The translations under genes were made by a program, and so were the position numbers. Below are positions 30,133 through 38,254 of a stretch of 64,000 bases of DNA, one piece after another. This stretch comes from Rhodococcus sp. RD6.2 (GTDB taxonomy: Bacteria > Actinomycetota > Actinomycetes > Mycobacteriales > Mycobacteriaceae): contig NZ_CVQP01000011.1 in the NCBI RefSeq assembly GCF_001040705.1, positions 248-64,247 on the forward strand, given 5' to 3'. The notes under the pieces are model-generated. The model was not told where the DNA came from, did not search any database, and saw only the letters and a list, made by a program, of their open reading frames with translations. The stretch's first letter is position 1. Every line of letters begins with the position of its first letter.

Positions 30133-30209
30133 TGCCTCGTTCTCGCGTCACCCTCATGCTGATCGCGCTGCTGATCCTTGTTCTCATCGGGTGGCTCTTC
30201 ACCCGGTGA
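30132..30209 (+). CDS. 25-residue single-span membrane peptide
   Basis: ATG 30132 shares its A with the preceding TGA stop (TGATG), a coupled start. The 25-residue product begins MPRSRVTLMLIALLILVLIG: four or five residues with two Arg, then one strongly hydrophobic helix, and a WLFTR end. This follows the positive-inside pattern of a small membrane peptide. No family recognised. Too short for normal gene calling; the coupling and clean hydrophobic pattern are the support. Confidence 0.55.
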   Translation: MPRSRVTLMLIALLILVLIGWLFTR

Positions 30210-30255
30210 TCCCGCAGGGTGGTCCGCCGGCTGGATTCGGGTCCGGTCGCTCTGC

Positions 30256-30261
30256 TAGATT
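30256..30261 (+). promoter_or_regulatory. -10 box of the sulfate transporter leader
   Basis: TAGATT ends exactly 7 nt before the GTG at 30269, so transcription is expected to start on or next to that GTG. A weak TGGATT lies about 18 nt upstream as a possible -35. Confidence 0.55.
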
Positions 30262-30268
30262 CGCCCGC

Positions 30269-30358
30269 GTGTCTGTCACTGCCGCGCACCAGGTCCGCCA
30301 TGAATTGGCGTTGATCGCTGTCGGCATGCTCGCAGTCGCCGACATCGACTGTCGTTGA
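30269..30358 (+). CDS. Putative leaderless leader peptide with a penultimate Cys codon
   Basis: A 29-codon frame starting at GTG 30269, directly at the expected transcription start, so it would be translated without a ribosome-binding site. It encodes VSVTAAHQVRHELALIAVGM and ends ADIDCR, with one Cys two codons before the stop. It lies 167 nt upstream of subI, the first gene of a sulfate importer. Known family context: short leaderless reading frames with Cys codons near their end act as cysteine-sensing attenuators in mycobacteria, and "putative leader peptides" of this kind precede sulfur genes in actinobacteria. Here the regulatory role is inferred. Confidence 0.6.
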   Translation: MSVTAAHQVRHELALIAVGMLAVADIDCR

Positions 30359-30486
30359 TCGACTGAGCCGGCGCCGTCGCGCCCGGACGGTTCGCCCCAC
30401 GCAGCGGGCACCCTCCCATTCTGATGACCGTGATCCGCTGCCCATCGGCCGCGGCGGTCACGGCGGTCTCGACGACCACCCGAATT

Positions 30487-30505
30487 TTCGCCGCATTCCG
30501 GCGAA
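30487..30505 (+). promoter_or_regulatory. Hairpin just before the subI ribosome-binding site
   Basis: TTCGCCG (30487-30493) and CGGCGAA (30499-30505) form a 7-bp stem with a CATTC loop, 5 nt before GAAAGG at 30511-30516, the subI ribosome-binding site. It lies between the leader peptide and subI and could take part in attenuation or mask translation. Confidence 0.4.
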
Positions 30506-30525
30506 TCCTCGAAAGGCATATCTCG

Positions 30526-31584
30526 ATGAGTGTTCGTGCCCGCATTTCCCGTTCCGGCCTCCTCCTGGCCGCCGTCGCCACCGTCGGAGCGGTTGCGCTG
30601 ACCGCGTGCAGTGGCGGATCGAGCGACGTGGTCGGCGCCGACGCGACCGGCGCGACCGGCGCGGCGGACGGCAGTGGCGGCACCGTCAGCCTCTTCGCCT
30701 ACGCGGTACCGAAGCCGGGCTTCGACAAGCTGATTCCCGCGTTCCAGGCCACCGACGAGGGCGCGAACGTGCAGTTCCAGCAGTCCTACGGCGCCTCGGG
30801 AGACCAGTCGCGCAAGGTCAAGGACGGCGCGCAGGCCGACGTGGTGAACTTCTCCGTCGAACCCGACATCACCCGACTGGTCGACGCCGGCCTCGTCAGC
30901 GAGGACTGGAACAAGAACGCCTACAACGGAGTTCCGTTCGGCTCCGTTGTCACCATCGTCGTCCGTGAGGGCAACCCGAAGAACATCCGCGACTGGGACG
31001 ACCTTCTCGCGCCCGGCATCGAGGTCGTCACCCCCAACCCGTTCAGCTCCGGCTCGGCGAAGTGGAACCTCCTCGCGCCGTACGCCGCGAAGAGCGAGGG
31101 CGGCGCGAACCCCCAGGCCGGACTCGACTACGTCAATGCGCTTGTCACCGATCACGTGAAGGTGCAGCCGAAGTCCGGTCGTGAGGCCACCGAGACCTTC
31201 CTGCAGGGCACCGGCGACGTGCTGCTCAGCTACGAGAACGAAGCGATCTTCGCCGAGCGCAACGGTGATCCGGTCGAACACGTGACCCCGCCGGTCACTT
31301 TCAAGATCGAGAACCCCGTCGCGGTCCTCCAGAACAGCAAGGTGCTCGAGCAGGCCACCGCGTTCAACGACTACCTCTACACCACCGAGGGGCAGACGCT
31401 GTGGGCCGAGGCCGGCTTCCGGCCGGTCGACCCCGCCGTCGCCGCGGAGTTCGCGGACGAGTTCCCGGCCCCGGCCAAGTTGTGGACCATCGCAGACCTC
31501 GGCGGTTGGAAGGCCGTCGACGCCTCGCTGTTCGCCAAGGACACCGGGTCGATCGCCGTGATCTACGACGCAGCGAGCCAGTAG
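30526..31584 (+). CDS. subI: Sulfate ABC transporter substrate-binding lipoprotein
   Basis: Extracytoplasmic sulfate/thiosulfate-binding protein of 352 residues. A signal peptide is followed by the lipobox LTAC, with the lipidated Cys at residue 28, then a low-complexity Gly/Ser/Thr linker. The SBP core has VSLFAYAVPKPGFDKLIPAF, SYGASGDQSRKVKDGAQADV (sulfate-contacting Ser/Gly/Asp), VRKGNPK-like VREGNPKNIRDWDDL, and NPFSSGSAKWNLLAPYAA. ATG 30526 was chosen because GAAAGG lies 9 nt upstream and the signal peptide starts there; an earlier ATG at 30424 would add an unlikely extension. It is the first gene of the importer operon. Confidence 0.93.
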   Translation: MSVRARISRSGLLLAAVATVGAVALTACSGGSSDVVGADATGATGAADGSGGTVSLFAYAVPKPGFDKLIPAFQATDEGANVQFQQSYGASGDQSRKVKDGAQADVVNFSVEPDITRLVDAGLVSEDWNKNAYNGVPFGSVVTIVVREGNPKNIRDWDDLLAPGIEVVTPNPFSSGSAKWNLLAPYAAKSEGGANPQAGLDYVNALVTDHVKVQPKSGREATETFLQGTGDVLLSYENEAIFAERNGDPVEHVTPPVTFKIENPVAVLQNSKVLEQATAFNDYLYTTEGQTLWAEAGFRPVDPAVAAEFADEFPAPAKLWTIADLGGWKAVDASLFAKDTGSIAVIYDAASQ

Positions 31585-31591
31585 TCTCACG

Positions 31592-32512
31592 ATGACCACT
31601 ACCGCGACGACGGGGGGATCGGTGTCCGAGATGCCGTCCACCCCGGACAACCAAGAGACCGGCGTTTCCGCCCCGGTGAAGTCACCTGCTCCCCGTCGTC
31701 GTCGGCGGTGGTTCACCGTCACCGGAACGGTCGGACCCCTCGGCATCGGCATCACGATGCTCTGGCTCAGTGTCATCGTGTTGCTGCCTCTCGCTGCGTT
31801 GACCGTCACCTCGTTCGAGGGCGGCATCAGCGGATTCTGGGACGCCGTCACCAGCCCGACGGCACTCGCGTCGCTGCGCGTGACCGTGGGGGTGTCCGTG
31901 GTGGTGGCGCTCATCAACGTCGTGATGGGCACCCTCATCGCATGGGTCCTCGTTCGCGACGAGTTTCCCGGCAAGCGAGTGGTCAACGCGCTCATCGACC
32001 TGCCGTTCGCGCTGCCGACGATCGTCGCGAGCATCGTCCTTCTCTCGCTGTACGGGCCCAACAGTCCGATCGACGTGCAGCTCAACGCGACCCAGCCGGG
32101 CTTGGTGGTCGCGCTGGCCTTCGTGACCCTGCCGTTCGTGGTGCGCTCGGTGCAGCCCGTGCTGATCGAACTCGACAAGGACGTCGAGCAGGCGGCGGCA
32201 TCTCTGGGGGCCGACAACTGGACCATCTTCCGCAAGGTCGTGCTCCCCACCCTGGCGCCCGCCATCATCGGTGGTGCGGGCCTGGCCTTCGCCCGGGCCA
32301 TCGGTGAGTACGGCTCGGTCGTACTCATCGGCGGCAACATCCCGCGCGAGACGCAGGTGACCTCGCAGTACATTCAGCAGCAGATCGAGATCGACCGACC
32401 CGTCAACGCCGCCGCGGTGTCGGTGGCGTTGCTGGCGATCGCCTTCGTCACGCTGTTGGTGCTGCGACTGCTCGCGAGCCGCACCCAGCGACGTGAGGAG
32501 CAGTCCGCGTGA
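31592..32512 (+). CDS. cysT: Sulfate ABC transporter permease CysT
   Basis: Inner-membrane subunit of the sulfate/thiosulfate importer, 306 residues with six or so transmembrane helices after a hydrophilic N-terminus of ~45 residues. The coupling (EAA) loop is [20 protein letters not shown] near residue 205, which meets the CysA ATPase. [17 protein letters not shown] and [17 protein letters not shown] are family-typical. ATG 31592 lies 7 nt after subI. An internal ATG 41 nt downstream could be used, as the first residues look poorly conserved. GTGA overlap with cysW. Confidence 0.93.
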   Translation: MTTTATTGGSVSEMPSTPDNQETGVSAPVKSPAPRRRRRWFTVTGTVGPLGIGITMLWLSVIVLLPLAALTVTSFEGGISGFWDAVTSPTALASLRVTVGVSVVVALINVVMGTLIAWVLVRDEFPGKRVVNALIDLPFALPTIVASIVLLSLYGPNSPIDVQLNATQPGLVVALAFVTLPFVVRSVQPVLIELDKDVEQAAASLGADNWTIFRKVVLPTLAPAIIGGAGLAFARAIGEYGSVVLIGGNIPRETQVTSQYIQQQIEIDRPVNAAAVSVALLAIAFVTLLVLRLLASRTQRREEQSA

Positions 32513-33315
32513 ACGTCTCGACGCCGGCTCGGCTCGGCATGCGCGTGATCGCCCTCGGCTACCTGGTGCTCCTGCTCCTAGTGCCGATCGGGGTGATCCT
32601 GTGGCGCACCTTCGAGAACGGGATCGTGGCTTTCTACGAGGCGATCTCGACCCCGGCGGCGATCTCGGCGCTGAACCTGTCGCTGCTCATCGTCGCGATC
32701 GTCGTACCCATCAACGTCGTCTTCGGTGTCGTCACCGCACTCGCGTTGGTGCGGGGCAGGTTCCCCGGCCGCGGGTTGGTCCAGGCCGTCGTCGATCTGC
32801 CCTTCGCGGTTTCGCCCGTCGTCGTCGGTGTGTCGCTGATTCTGCTGTGGGGCGTCAACGGTTGGTTCGGCGGACTCGACAATCTCGGATTCCGGGTGAT
32901 CTTCGGGCTGCCCGGCATGGTCCTCGCCACGATCTTCGTGACGTTGCCGTTCGTGGTTCGCGAGGTCGAACCGGTCCTGCACGAGATCGGCGACGAGCAG
33001 GAGCAGGCAGCCGCGACCCTCGGTGCGTCGAAGTGGCAGACATTCTGGCGGATCACCCTGCCCGCGATCCGCTGGGGCCTCACCTACGGCATCGTGCTCA
33101 CCGTGGCCCGTTCGCTCGGCGAGTTCGGGGCCGTGATCATGGTGTCGTCCGGGTTCCCCGGCGTCTCGCAGACCCTCACCCTGCTGGTGCATTCGCGCTA
33201 CATCGACGACCACAACACCTACGGCGCGTACTGCGCGGCGACGCTGCTGATGGGTATCGCCCTGGTGACGCTGCTGCTGATGACGCTGCTGGACCGCAAG
33301 AGGAGCAACGCATGA
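32509..33315 (+). CDS. cysW: Sulfate ABC transporter permease CysW
   Basis: Second permease subunit of the sulfate importer, 268 residues, GTG start overlapping cysT. Six hydrophobic segments, with the EAA loop [20 protein letters not shown] near residue 163, and the CysW-like [20 protein letters not shown] and [20 protein letters not shown] toward the end. It pairs with CysT to form the channel. ATGA overlap with cysA ensures coupled synthesis. Confidence 0.93.
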   Translation: MNVSTPARLGMRVIALGYLVLLLLVPIGVILWRTFENGIVAFYEAISTPAAISALNLSLLIVAIVVPINVVFGVVTALALVRGRFPGRGLVQAVVDLPFAVSPVVVGVSLILLWGVNGWFGGLDNLGFRVIFGLPGMVLATIFVTLPFVVREVEPVLHEIGDEQEQAAATLGASKWQTFWRITLPAIRWGLTYGIVLTVARSLGEFGAVIMVSSGFPGVSQTLTLLVHSRYIDDHNTYGAYCAATLLMGIALVTLLLMTLLDRKRSNA

Positions 33316-34304
33316 TTTCGGTGATCGGCGCGAACAAGAACTACGGCGACTTCGCGGCCCTCGACAACCTTTCGCTCGAGATCCCGTCCGGGTCCCTCAC
33401 GGCGCTGCTCGGACCGTCCGGCTCGGGCAAGTCGACGCTGCTGCGGTCGATCGCCGGACTCGAACACCCCGACTCGGGCACCATCACCATCGCGGGCAAG
33501 GACGTCACCGGTGTACCGCCGCAGAAGCGCGACATCGGATTCGTGTTCCAGCACTATGCGGCGTTCAAGCACATGACGGTACGTGACAACGTCGCGTTCG
33601 GCCTCAAGATCCGCAAGCGGCCGAAGGCAGAGATCGAGAAGCGCGTCAACGAGCTCCTCGGGATCGTCGGGCTCGACGGCTTCCAGCATCGCTACCCGGC
33701 ACAACTCTCCGGTGGTCAGCGGCAGCGCATGGCGTTGGCGCGGGCGCTCGCGGTCGATCCGCAGGTGCTGCTCCTCGACGAGCCGTTCGGCGCGCTCGAC
33801 GCGAAGGTTCGGGAGGACCTGCGGACCTGGTTGCGTCGCCTGCACGACGAGGTGCACGTCACCACCGTGCTCGTCACGCACGACCAGGAGGAGGCGCTCG
33901 ACGTCGCCGACCGGATCGCCGTGCTCAACAAGGGCCGGATCGAGCAGGTCGGTACGCCGCGCGATCTCTACGACAGCCCGGCGAACGACTTCGTGATGTC
34001 GTTCCTCGGCCCGGTAGCGAAGCTGAACGGTCAGCTGGTGCGTCCGCACGACATCCGGGTCGGTCGCGACCCCAGCATGGCGGTGGCGCAGAAGGCGGGC
34101 ACCGCAGAGTCGGCGGGCGTCACCCGCGCCACCGTCGAACGCGTCGTCCATCTCGGATTCGAGGTGCGCGTCGAACTCCGCAATGCGGCCACCGGCGATC
34201 TGTTCGCCGCTCAGGTGACCCGTGGTGACAGCGAGGCGTTGCAGCTCAAGGAGGGCGAGACCGTTTACGCCCGCGCGACCCTGATTCCGTCCATTCCCGC
34301 GTAG
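33312..34304 (+). CDS. cysA: Sulfate ABC transporter ATP-binding protein CysA
   Basis: Energises sulfate/thiosulfate import. 330 residues: Walker [10 protein letters not shown] at 34-42, Q-loop [12 protein letters not shown], signature [15 protein letters not shown], Walker [13 protein letters not shown], His switch [14 protein letters not shown]-terminal TOBE-like regulatory domain (about 240-330) contains [10 protein letters not shown] and [15 protein letters not shown]. The operon ends here with a 14-bp hairpin immediately downstream. Confidence 0.95.
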   Translation: MISVIGANKNYGDFAALDNLSLEIPSGSLTALLGPSGSGKSTLLRSIAGLEHPDSGTITIAGKDVTGVPPQKRDIGFVFQHYAAFKHMTVRDNVAFGLKIRKRPKAEIEKRVNELLGIVGLDGFQHRYPAQLSGGQRQRMALARALAVDPQVLLLDEPFGALDAKVREDLRTWLRRLHDEVHVTTVLVTHDQEEALDVADRIAVLNKGRIEQVGTPRDLYDSPANDFVMSFLGPVAKLNGQLVRPHDIRVGRDPSMAVAQKAGTAESAGVTRATVERVVHLGFEVRVELRNAATGDLFAAQVTRGDSEALQLKEGETVYARATLIPSIPA

Positions 34305-34310
34305 GCGGCG

Positions 34311-34350
34311 CCGCGAGGCTCTGGGACGAGAGCGCACCAGAGCCTCGCGG
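34311..34350. terminator. Bidirectional hairpin terminator after cysA
   Basis: CCGCGAGGCTCTGG (34311-34324) pairs perfectly with CCAGAGCCTCGCGG (34337-34350), a 14-bp stem with a 12-nt loop, between convergent cysA and the PQQ-propeller lipoprotein gene. Confidence 0.8.
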
Positions 34351-34366
34351 TGGCTTCCGCGCGCCC

Positions 34367-35668
34367 CTACGGCTTGAGGACGAACAGTTCCCCGATCAGG
34401 GTCGGCGTCACGACCTCGCCGTCGGGGCCGATCGACGTACCGACCGTGAATCCCGTTGCGCCAGGCAGGATGTCCTGGTCCGCGGTCTCGCCGGTCGCGG
34501 TGTCGAAGGTGAGCATCGCGAGTCCCTCGGTGCCCTCGCGGACGACCGTGTAGCCCGTGCTGCCCGCGGTTTGCGCCGGTACGCCGAGCTGAAGCAGATC
34601 CGTCCGTTCCCACGACACCTCGGCGGTATCGCCGTTGTCGCGCAGTGCGAGCAGGCGACCGTCGCGTCCTCCGGCCGGAATGATCAGGCCGTCCGCCGAA
34701 ATCGAGGGTCCGGCGGCCGCCGTGTACCCGATGTCGTGGTGCCAGCGGGGTTCGCCGCTGAGCGCGTCGAGTGCCCACAGTGCGCCCTCGTTGTCGTTGA
34801 CGTACATCGTCGACCCGTCCGCGGACAGTACGGGGCTCGACGTGGCGCCGCCGGGAAGGGCGTCGGTGGACCACTCCTCGGTCAGCGCGCCGTCCGCATA
34901 CCGCATCGCGACCAGCTGGCTGCGCGGCGTCCCCGGGCGCCAGAGGGTGAGATAGAACCGTCCCGAGGACAGGTCGATCGCAGGTGTGTGCGACACCGGG
35001 CATTCCGGGGAGCCGAGGAAGCAGTTGTCGAGTCCCTGCGCGGCGGGGACCAGCGGCACGTTCTGAGCCTGAGCGGCCGTCGGTGCCGGAATCAGTTGGT
35101 AGGAGGGAACGACCTCACGGCCGTTCTGCGGGTTCAGGATCGACACGACTCCGAAATGCGTGACGAACAACAGATTTCCGTCGCCGGTGAACTGCGCCGA
35201 GACCGGCGTTCCGCTCACGATGGTCCGCCAACGAAGTTGGCCGTGATCGTTGAACGAGTTCATCGCGCCGTCTTCGCCGATGTACACGTTCGTGGCCTTG
35301 TCGACGAGTGGGGTCGACAGCGCGGAGCCGGGGCCGAGACGCGTGCACCAGCGTTTGCGGCCGCTGTCGATATCGAACGACCAGAGCGTGCAGCCGATCT
35401 CGTCGCGCGTCGTGACGAAGATCTGACCGGTCGCCGCGACAGAGGCGTAGGTCGCGGCCGGAGCGCCGAGCGGCCGCGACCAGGCAGGCGACACGGACCG
35501 GGATCCGGTGACCGGGCTGGTGGCACTGTTGCGGGCGTCGGCGTGCATTCCCGGCCAGCCGCCGGGGGAGTAGATGCCTGCGACCTGGGTGTCGCTTCCG
35601 CAGCCCGCCGTCACCAGGGCGGAGACCGTCGCAAGTGCCACTGCTGTCGACCGTACGACCCGCCGCAT
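34367..35668 (-). CDS. PQQ-like beta-propeller lipoprotein
   Basis: Exported lipoprotein of 433 residues: signal peptide with lipobox VTAGC (Cys 23), followed by repeated beta-propeller blades, each with an Ala/Trp-x-Gly-type end, e.g. LWSFDIDSGRKRWCTRLG, ALWALDALSGEPRWHHDIG and MLTFDTATGETADQD. This is the PQQ-repeat fold, but with no sign of PQQ-dehydrogenase catalytic residues, so a structural or binding role outside the membrane is likely. ATG 35668 has GAGGAG 7 nt upstream. In mycobacteria a similar protein lies next to the MGLP genes, as here. Two Cys pairs may form disulfides. Confidence 0.82.
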   Translation of the reverse strand: MRRVVRSTAVALATVSALVTAGCGSDTQVAGIYSPGGWPGMHADARNSATSPVTGSRSVSPAWSRPLGAPAATYASVAATGQIFVTTRDEIGCTLWSFDIDSGRKRWCTRLGPGSALSTPLVDKATNVYIGEDGAMNSFNDHGQLRWRTIVSGTPVSAQFTGDGNLLFVTHFGVVSILNPQNGREVVPSYQLIPAPTAAQAQNVPLVPAAQGLDNCFLGSPECPVSHTPAIDLSSGRFYLTLWRPGTPRSQLVAMRYADGALTEEWSTDALPGGATSSPVLSADGSTMYVNDNEGALWALDALSGEPRWHHDIGYTAAAGPSISADGLIIPAGGRDGRLLALRDNGDTAEVSWERTDLLQLGVPAQTAGSTGYTVVREGTEGLAMLTFDTATGETADQDILPGATGFTVGTSIGPDGEVVTPTLIGELFVLKP

Positions 35669-35784
35669 GCATCACTCCTCGTGTGTTTTTCGTTCGGTGC
35701 ACACTATCGGGCGGGCGGGGCGGCGTGCGCACGTGTCCTGGTGTGGTTGGGGTCGGCGTGGATCAAGGGTGTCCGGGTTCCGGA

Positions 35785-35905
35785 GAATTTCTTTCGGTTA
35801 CAAATCAAGTAAGAACGTTATGAATTCGCGATTTATCGTTTGGAAGAATGTATCGAATTGTTAATGTTTTCAAGAGGTCAATTATTCGCCAAAAGTGTGC
35901 TGAAA
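35785..35905. other. AT-rich intergenic island
   Basis: Within the 244-nt gap between two divergent genes, roughly 35785-35905 is clearly AT-rich (well over half A/T) while the surroundings are about two-thirds G/C. It contains several TTAAT/TATCG-like stretches that could act as promoter elements for the membrane protein gene at 35913. Candidate binding zone for an Lsr2-type nucleoid protein. Confidence 0.7.
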
Positions 35906-35912
35906 TGTGTTC

Positions 35913-36176
35913 ATGGCAACGGCAGTGACGAACGCCGCAACGGTCACGACGCCCGCGAGGGAAACCGACGTCGACCACCTCCTGGCCGCACCTCATGCCG
36001 GCGCCGTCATCGTCGTCGCACTGATCCTCGGCAGCACCGTCCTCGTCGGGGTGCTGACCGGGTCGCCACTCGCCGTCGCCGTGGTGGTGGTGGGTGCGGT
36101 CGGAGTCGCGCTGATGCTCAGCGGTCTCGATCACGTCGGGCAAGGCCTGGGCCGTGACCGACCTCACCATGGGTGA
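35913..36176 (+). CDS. Small hypothetical membrane protein
   Basis: An 87-residue product starting at ATG 35913 (GTG 35907 possible). It has a hydrophilic N-terminus of ~28 residues, then two predicted transmembrane helices: AGAVIVVALILGSTVLVGVL and LAVAVVVVGAVGVALMLSGL. A short Gly/Arg/His-rich tail follows. No family recognised. It precedes the LbH acyltransferase on the same strand with an 18-nt gap and may be co-transcribed, although that gene has its own -10 box. Confidence 0.6.
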   Translation: MATAVTNAATVTTPARETDVDHLLAAPHAGAVIVVALILGSTVLVGVLTGSPLAVAVVVVGAVGVALMLSGLDHVGQGLGRDRPHHG

Positions 36177-36179
36177 ACG

Positions 36180-36185
36180 TAGTCT
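36180..36185 (+). promoter_or_regulatory. Putative -10 box of the LbH acyltransferase (leaderless)
   Basis: TAGTCT with 8 nt to ATG 36194; no ribosome-binding site in between. Confidence 0.4.
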
Positions 36186-36193
36186 GTTCCCCT

Positions 36194-36937
36194 ATGACCA
36201 GCATGTGGGGCGCTCCGTTGCGCACGAGGTGGCGTGGATCCCGGCGAACCGACCCGGACCAGGCCAAGTTCCTGACCCGTGACTCGTTGCGATGGGTGAT
36301 CGCGAACAAGGCCTACACGCCGTGGTACCTGGTGCGGTACTACCGGCTCGCCAAGTTCAAGCTCGCCAACCCGCACGTGATCCTGCGCGGCATGGTGTTC
36401 CTGGGTAAGCGGGTCGAGATCCACTCCACGCCGGGGCTGTCACGGCTCGAGATCGGCCGGTGGGTCCACATCGGTGACGGCAACGCGATCCGGTGCCACG
36501 AGGGCTCGCTGCGCATCGGCGACAAGGTCGTCTTCGGCAAGGACAACGTCGTCAACACCTACCTCGACATCGAGATCGGTGCCTCGACACTGGTCGCCGA
36601 TTGGTGCTACATCTGCGATTTCGACCACCGCATGGACGACGTGAACACCCCGATCAAGGACCAGGGCATCGTGAAGGGCCCCGTCCGGATCGGCCCCGAC
36701 ACTTGGATCGCCGCCAAGGTGACGGTCTTGCGTAACACGATCACCGGGCGCGGCTGCGTCCTGGGCGCGCACGCCGTCGTCAAGGGTGTGGTGCCGGACT
36801 ACAGCATCGCGGTCGGTGCGCCCGCGAAGGTCGTCAAGAACCGCAAGGAGTCGTGGGAGGCAGGCGCCGAGGAGCGGGCGAAGTACATTGCCGCCCTCGA
36901 GGACATCGCGCGCAAGAAGGCCGCAGCAGCGGGCTAG
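36194..36937 (+). CDS. Left-handed beta-helix (hexapeptide repeat) acyltransferase
   Basis: A 247-residue protein with a helical N-terminus (LRWVIANKAYTPWYLVRYYR) and a left-handed parallel beta-helix of hexapeptide repeats from ~65 to 205, for example LEIGRWVHIGDGNAIRC, IGDKVVFGKDNVVN and IGPDTWIAAKVTVLRNTIT, ending in the GCVLGAHAVVKGVVPDYSIA segment typical of acetyltransferases of the NodL/CAT class. Transfers an acyl group from acyl-CoA to a hydroxyl. In mycobacteria the equivalent gene lies in the MGLP cluster and is a candidate for acylating that polysaccharide; the substrate here is inferred. It ends at a 19-bp hairpin. Confidence 0.85.
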   Translation: MTSMWGAPLRTRWRGSRRTDPDQAKFLTRDSLRWVIANKAYTPWYLVRYYRLAKFKLANPHVILRGMVFLGKRVEIHSTPGLSRLEIGRWVHIGDGNAIRCHEGSLRIGDKVVFGKDNVVNTYLDIEIGASTLVADWCYICDFDHRMDDVNTPIKDQGIVKGPVRIGPDTWIAAKVTVLRNTITGRGCVLGAHAVVKGVVPDYSIAVGAPAKVVKNRKESWEAGAEERAKYIAALEDIARKKAAAAG

Positions 36938-36950
36938 GCGGTTTGCCGCC

Positions 36951-36999
36951 GCCCGTGAGTCCTGTCGGTCCCGTCACGGAACCGACAGGACTCACGGGC
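36951..36999. terminator. 19-bp bidirectional hairpin terminator
   Basis: GCCCGTGAGTCCTGTCGGT (36951-36969) pairs perfectly with ACCGACAGGACTCACGGGC (36981-36999) around an 11-nt loop, between the convergent acyltransferase and glucosyltransferase genes. It is the longest perfect stem noticed in the window. Confidence 0.85.
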
Positions 37000-37008
37000 G
37001 CGGAATGC

Positions 37009-38253
37009 CTACCGGCCCGGGAGGGGGCGCTGCGGGATGTCGGGCCGCGCCAGCGGATGCCGGACGCGCCGCTTCGCACTCAGATACACCTGGGCGGTGT
37101 CGAGGGCCACCTGGTGCCAGTCGAAGTCCTCGGTGAGTCGCTCGCGGGCGGCACGAGCCCGTTCCTGCGTGGCGGCGGGATCGTCCAGGGCCTCGCGGAC
37201 GGCGGACGTCAGTCCGTCGACGTCGCCAGGCTGGAACGACAATCCTGTCACCCCGTCGACCACTGCCTCGCCGAGGCCACCCGCCGTCGACGTGACGAGC
37301 GGAGTTCCCGCCGCCGCTGCCTCGAGCGCGATGATGCCGAACGGCTCGTACCGGCTGGGCAGCACGATGGCGTCGGCTCCGTGCAGCCACCCGAGCAGTT
37401 CCGTGTGGTCCAGTGATCCGAGGAAGTTCACCGACCGCAGCACGCGGTGCGTACGGGCCTGCTCGCGAAGCCACTCGTACTGGGTGCCCTCGCCCGCGAC
37501 CGCGAGGGTCGTGCCGGGGTGGCTGCGCCTGATCCGGGGCAGGGCGGCGATCGCGTCCTGCACGCCCTTCTCGTACTCGAGCCTTCCGACGAACAGCAGT
37601 TGCGGCGGCCCCGACCGCGGAGCTCGCTCACGGTACGTCCACGTCGCGACGTCGATCCCGTTGCGGATCACGGTGACCGGCGACAGGTTCGGTCCGTAGA
37701 GTTCGGTCACCTCCTCCTCCATCGACGCGGAGCAGGTGATGATCGAGTCGGACTCGTTGGCGAGCCACCACTCGACGGAGTGGACCTGGCGGTTGATGGT
37801 CCCGGAGAGCCAGCCGCTGTGCCTTCCCGCCTCGGTGGCATGGAGGGTGGACACCAGCGGGACGTCGTAGAACTCCGCGAGCGCGATCGCGGGGTGTGCG
37901 ACGAGCCAGTCGTGCGCGTGGACGACGTCGGGCCGCCAGCCGTCGCCGATGCCGGGGCGGGCCAGTCCGATGCCCGCGCGCACCATCGCGTGCCCCATTG
38001 CGAGGGTCCACGCGAGCATGTCCTCGCCGAAGACGAAGTGCGCGGGGTCCTCTGCGACCGCGACGACGAGGACGCCGTCGGAGATGTGGGTGATCGTCGG
38101 ATGAGTCGACGAGTCGGTTCCGGTCGGCCTGCGCGAGAGCACGACGACTTCGTGCCCCGCCTTGACCAGCTCGGTCGCCAAGTGGTGGACGTGCCTGCCG
38201 AGGCCGCCCACGACCACCGGCGGGTACTCCCACGACACGATCAGGACTCTCAT
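37009..38253 (-). CDS. Alpha-1,4-glucosyltransferase of the GT4 family (MGLP/glycogen type)
   Basis: GT-B fold glycosyltransferase, 414 residues. N-domain: VSWEYPPVVVGGLGRHVHHL (nucleotide-sugar glycine loop) and DVVHAHDWLVAHPAIALAE. C-domain: VTVIRNGID, LLFVGRLEYEKGVQDAIAAL, and the catalytic/sugar-binding ADAIVLPSRYEPFGIIALEA followed by STAGGLGEAV. Elongates an alpha-1,4-glucan from a nucleotide sugar. In mycobacteria the homologue beside the GH57 branching enzyme builds the MGLP main chain and also contributes to glycogen. First-strand ATG 38253; the next gene's stop lies 2 nt away, so these genes form an operon reading leftward. Confidence 0.9.
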   Translation of the reverse strand: MRVLIVSWEYPPVVVGGLGRHVHHLATELVKAGHEVVVLSRRPTGTDSSTHPTITHISDGVLVVAVAEDPAHFVFGEDMLAWTLAMGHAMVRAGIGLARPGIGDGWRPDVVHAHDWLVAHPAIALAEFYDVPLVSTLHATEAGRHSGWLSGTINRQVHSVEWWLANESDSIITCSASMEEEVTELYGPNLSPVTVIRNGIDVATWTYRERAPRSGPPQLLFVGRLEYEKGVQDAIAALPRIRRSHPGTTLAVAGEGTQYEWLREQARTHRVLRSVNFLGSLDHTELLGWLHGADAIVLPSRYEPFGIIALEAAAAGTPLVTSTAGGLGEAVVDGVTGLSFQPGDVDGLTSAVREALDDPAATQERARAARERLTEDFDWHQVALDTAQVYLSAKRRVRHPLARPDIPQRPLPGR

Positions 38254-38254
38254 C

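Noticed and set aside
30424-30525. An extended subI start at ATG 30424
   Set aside because: It would put ~34 residues before the signal peptide and cross the hairpin at 30487-30505; GAAAGG before 30526 fits better.
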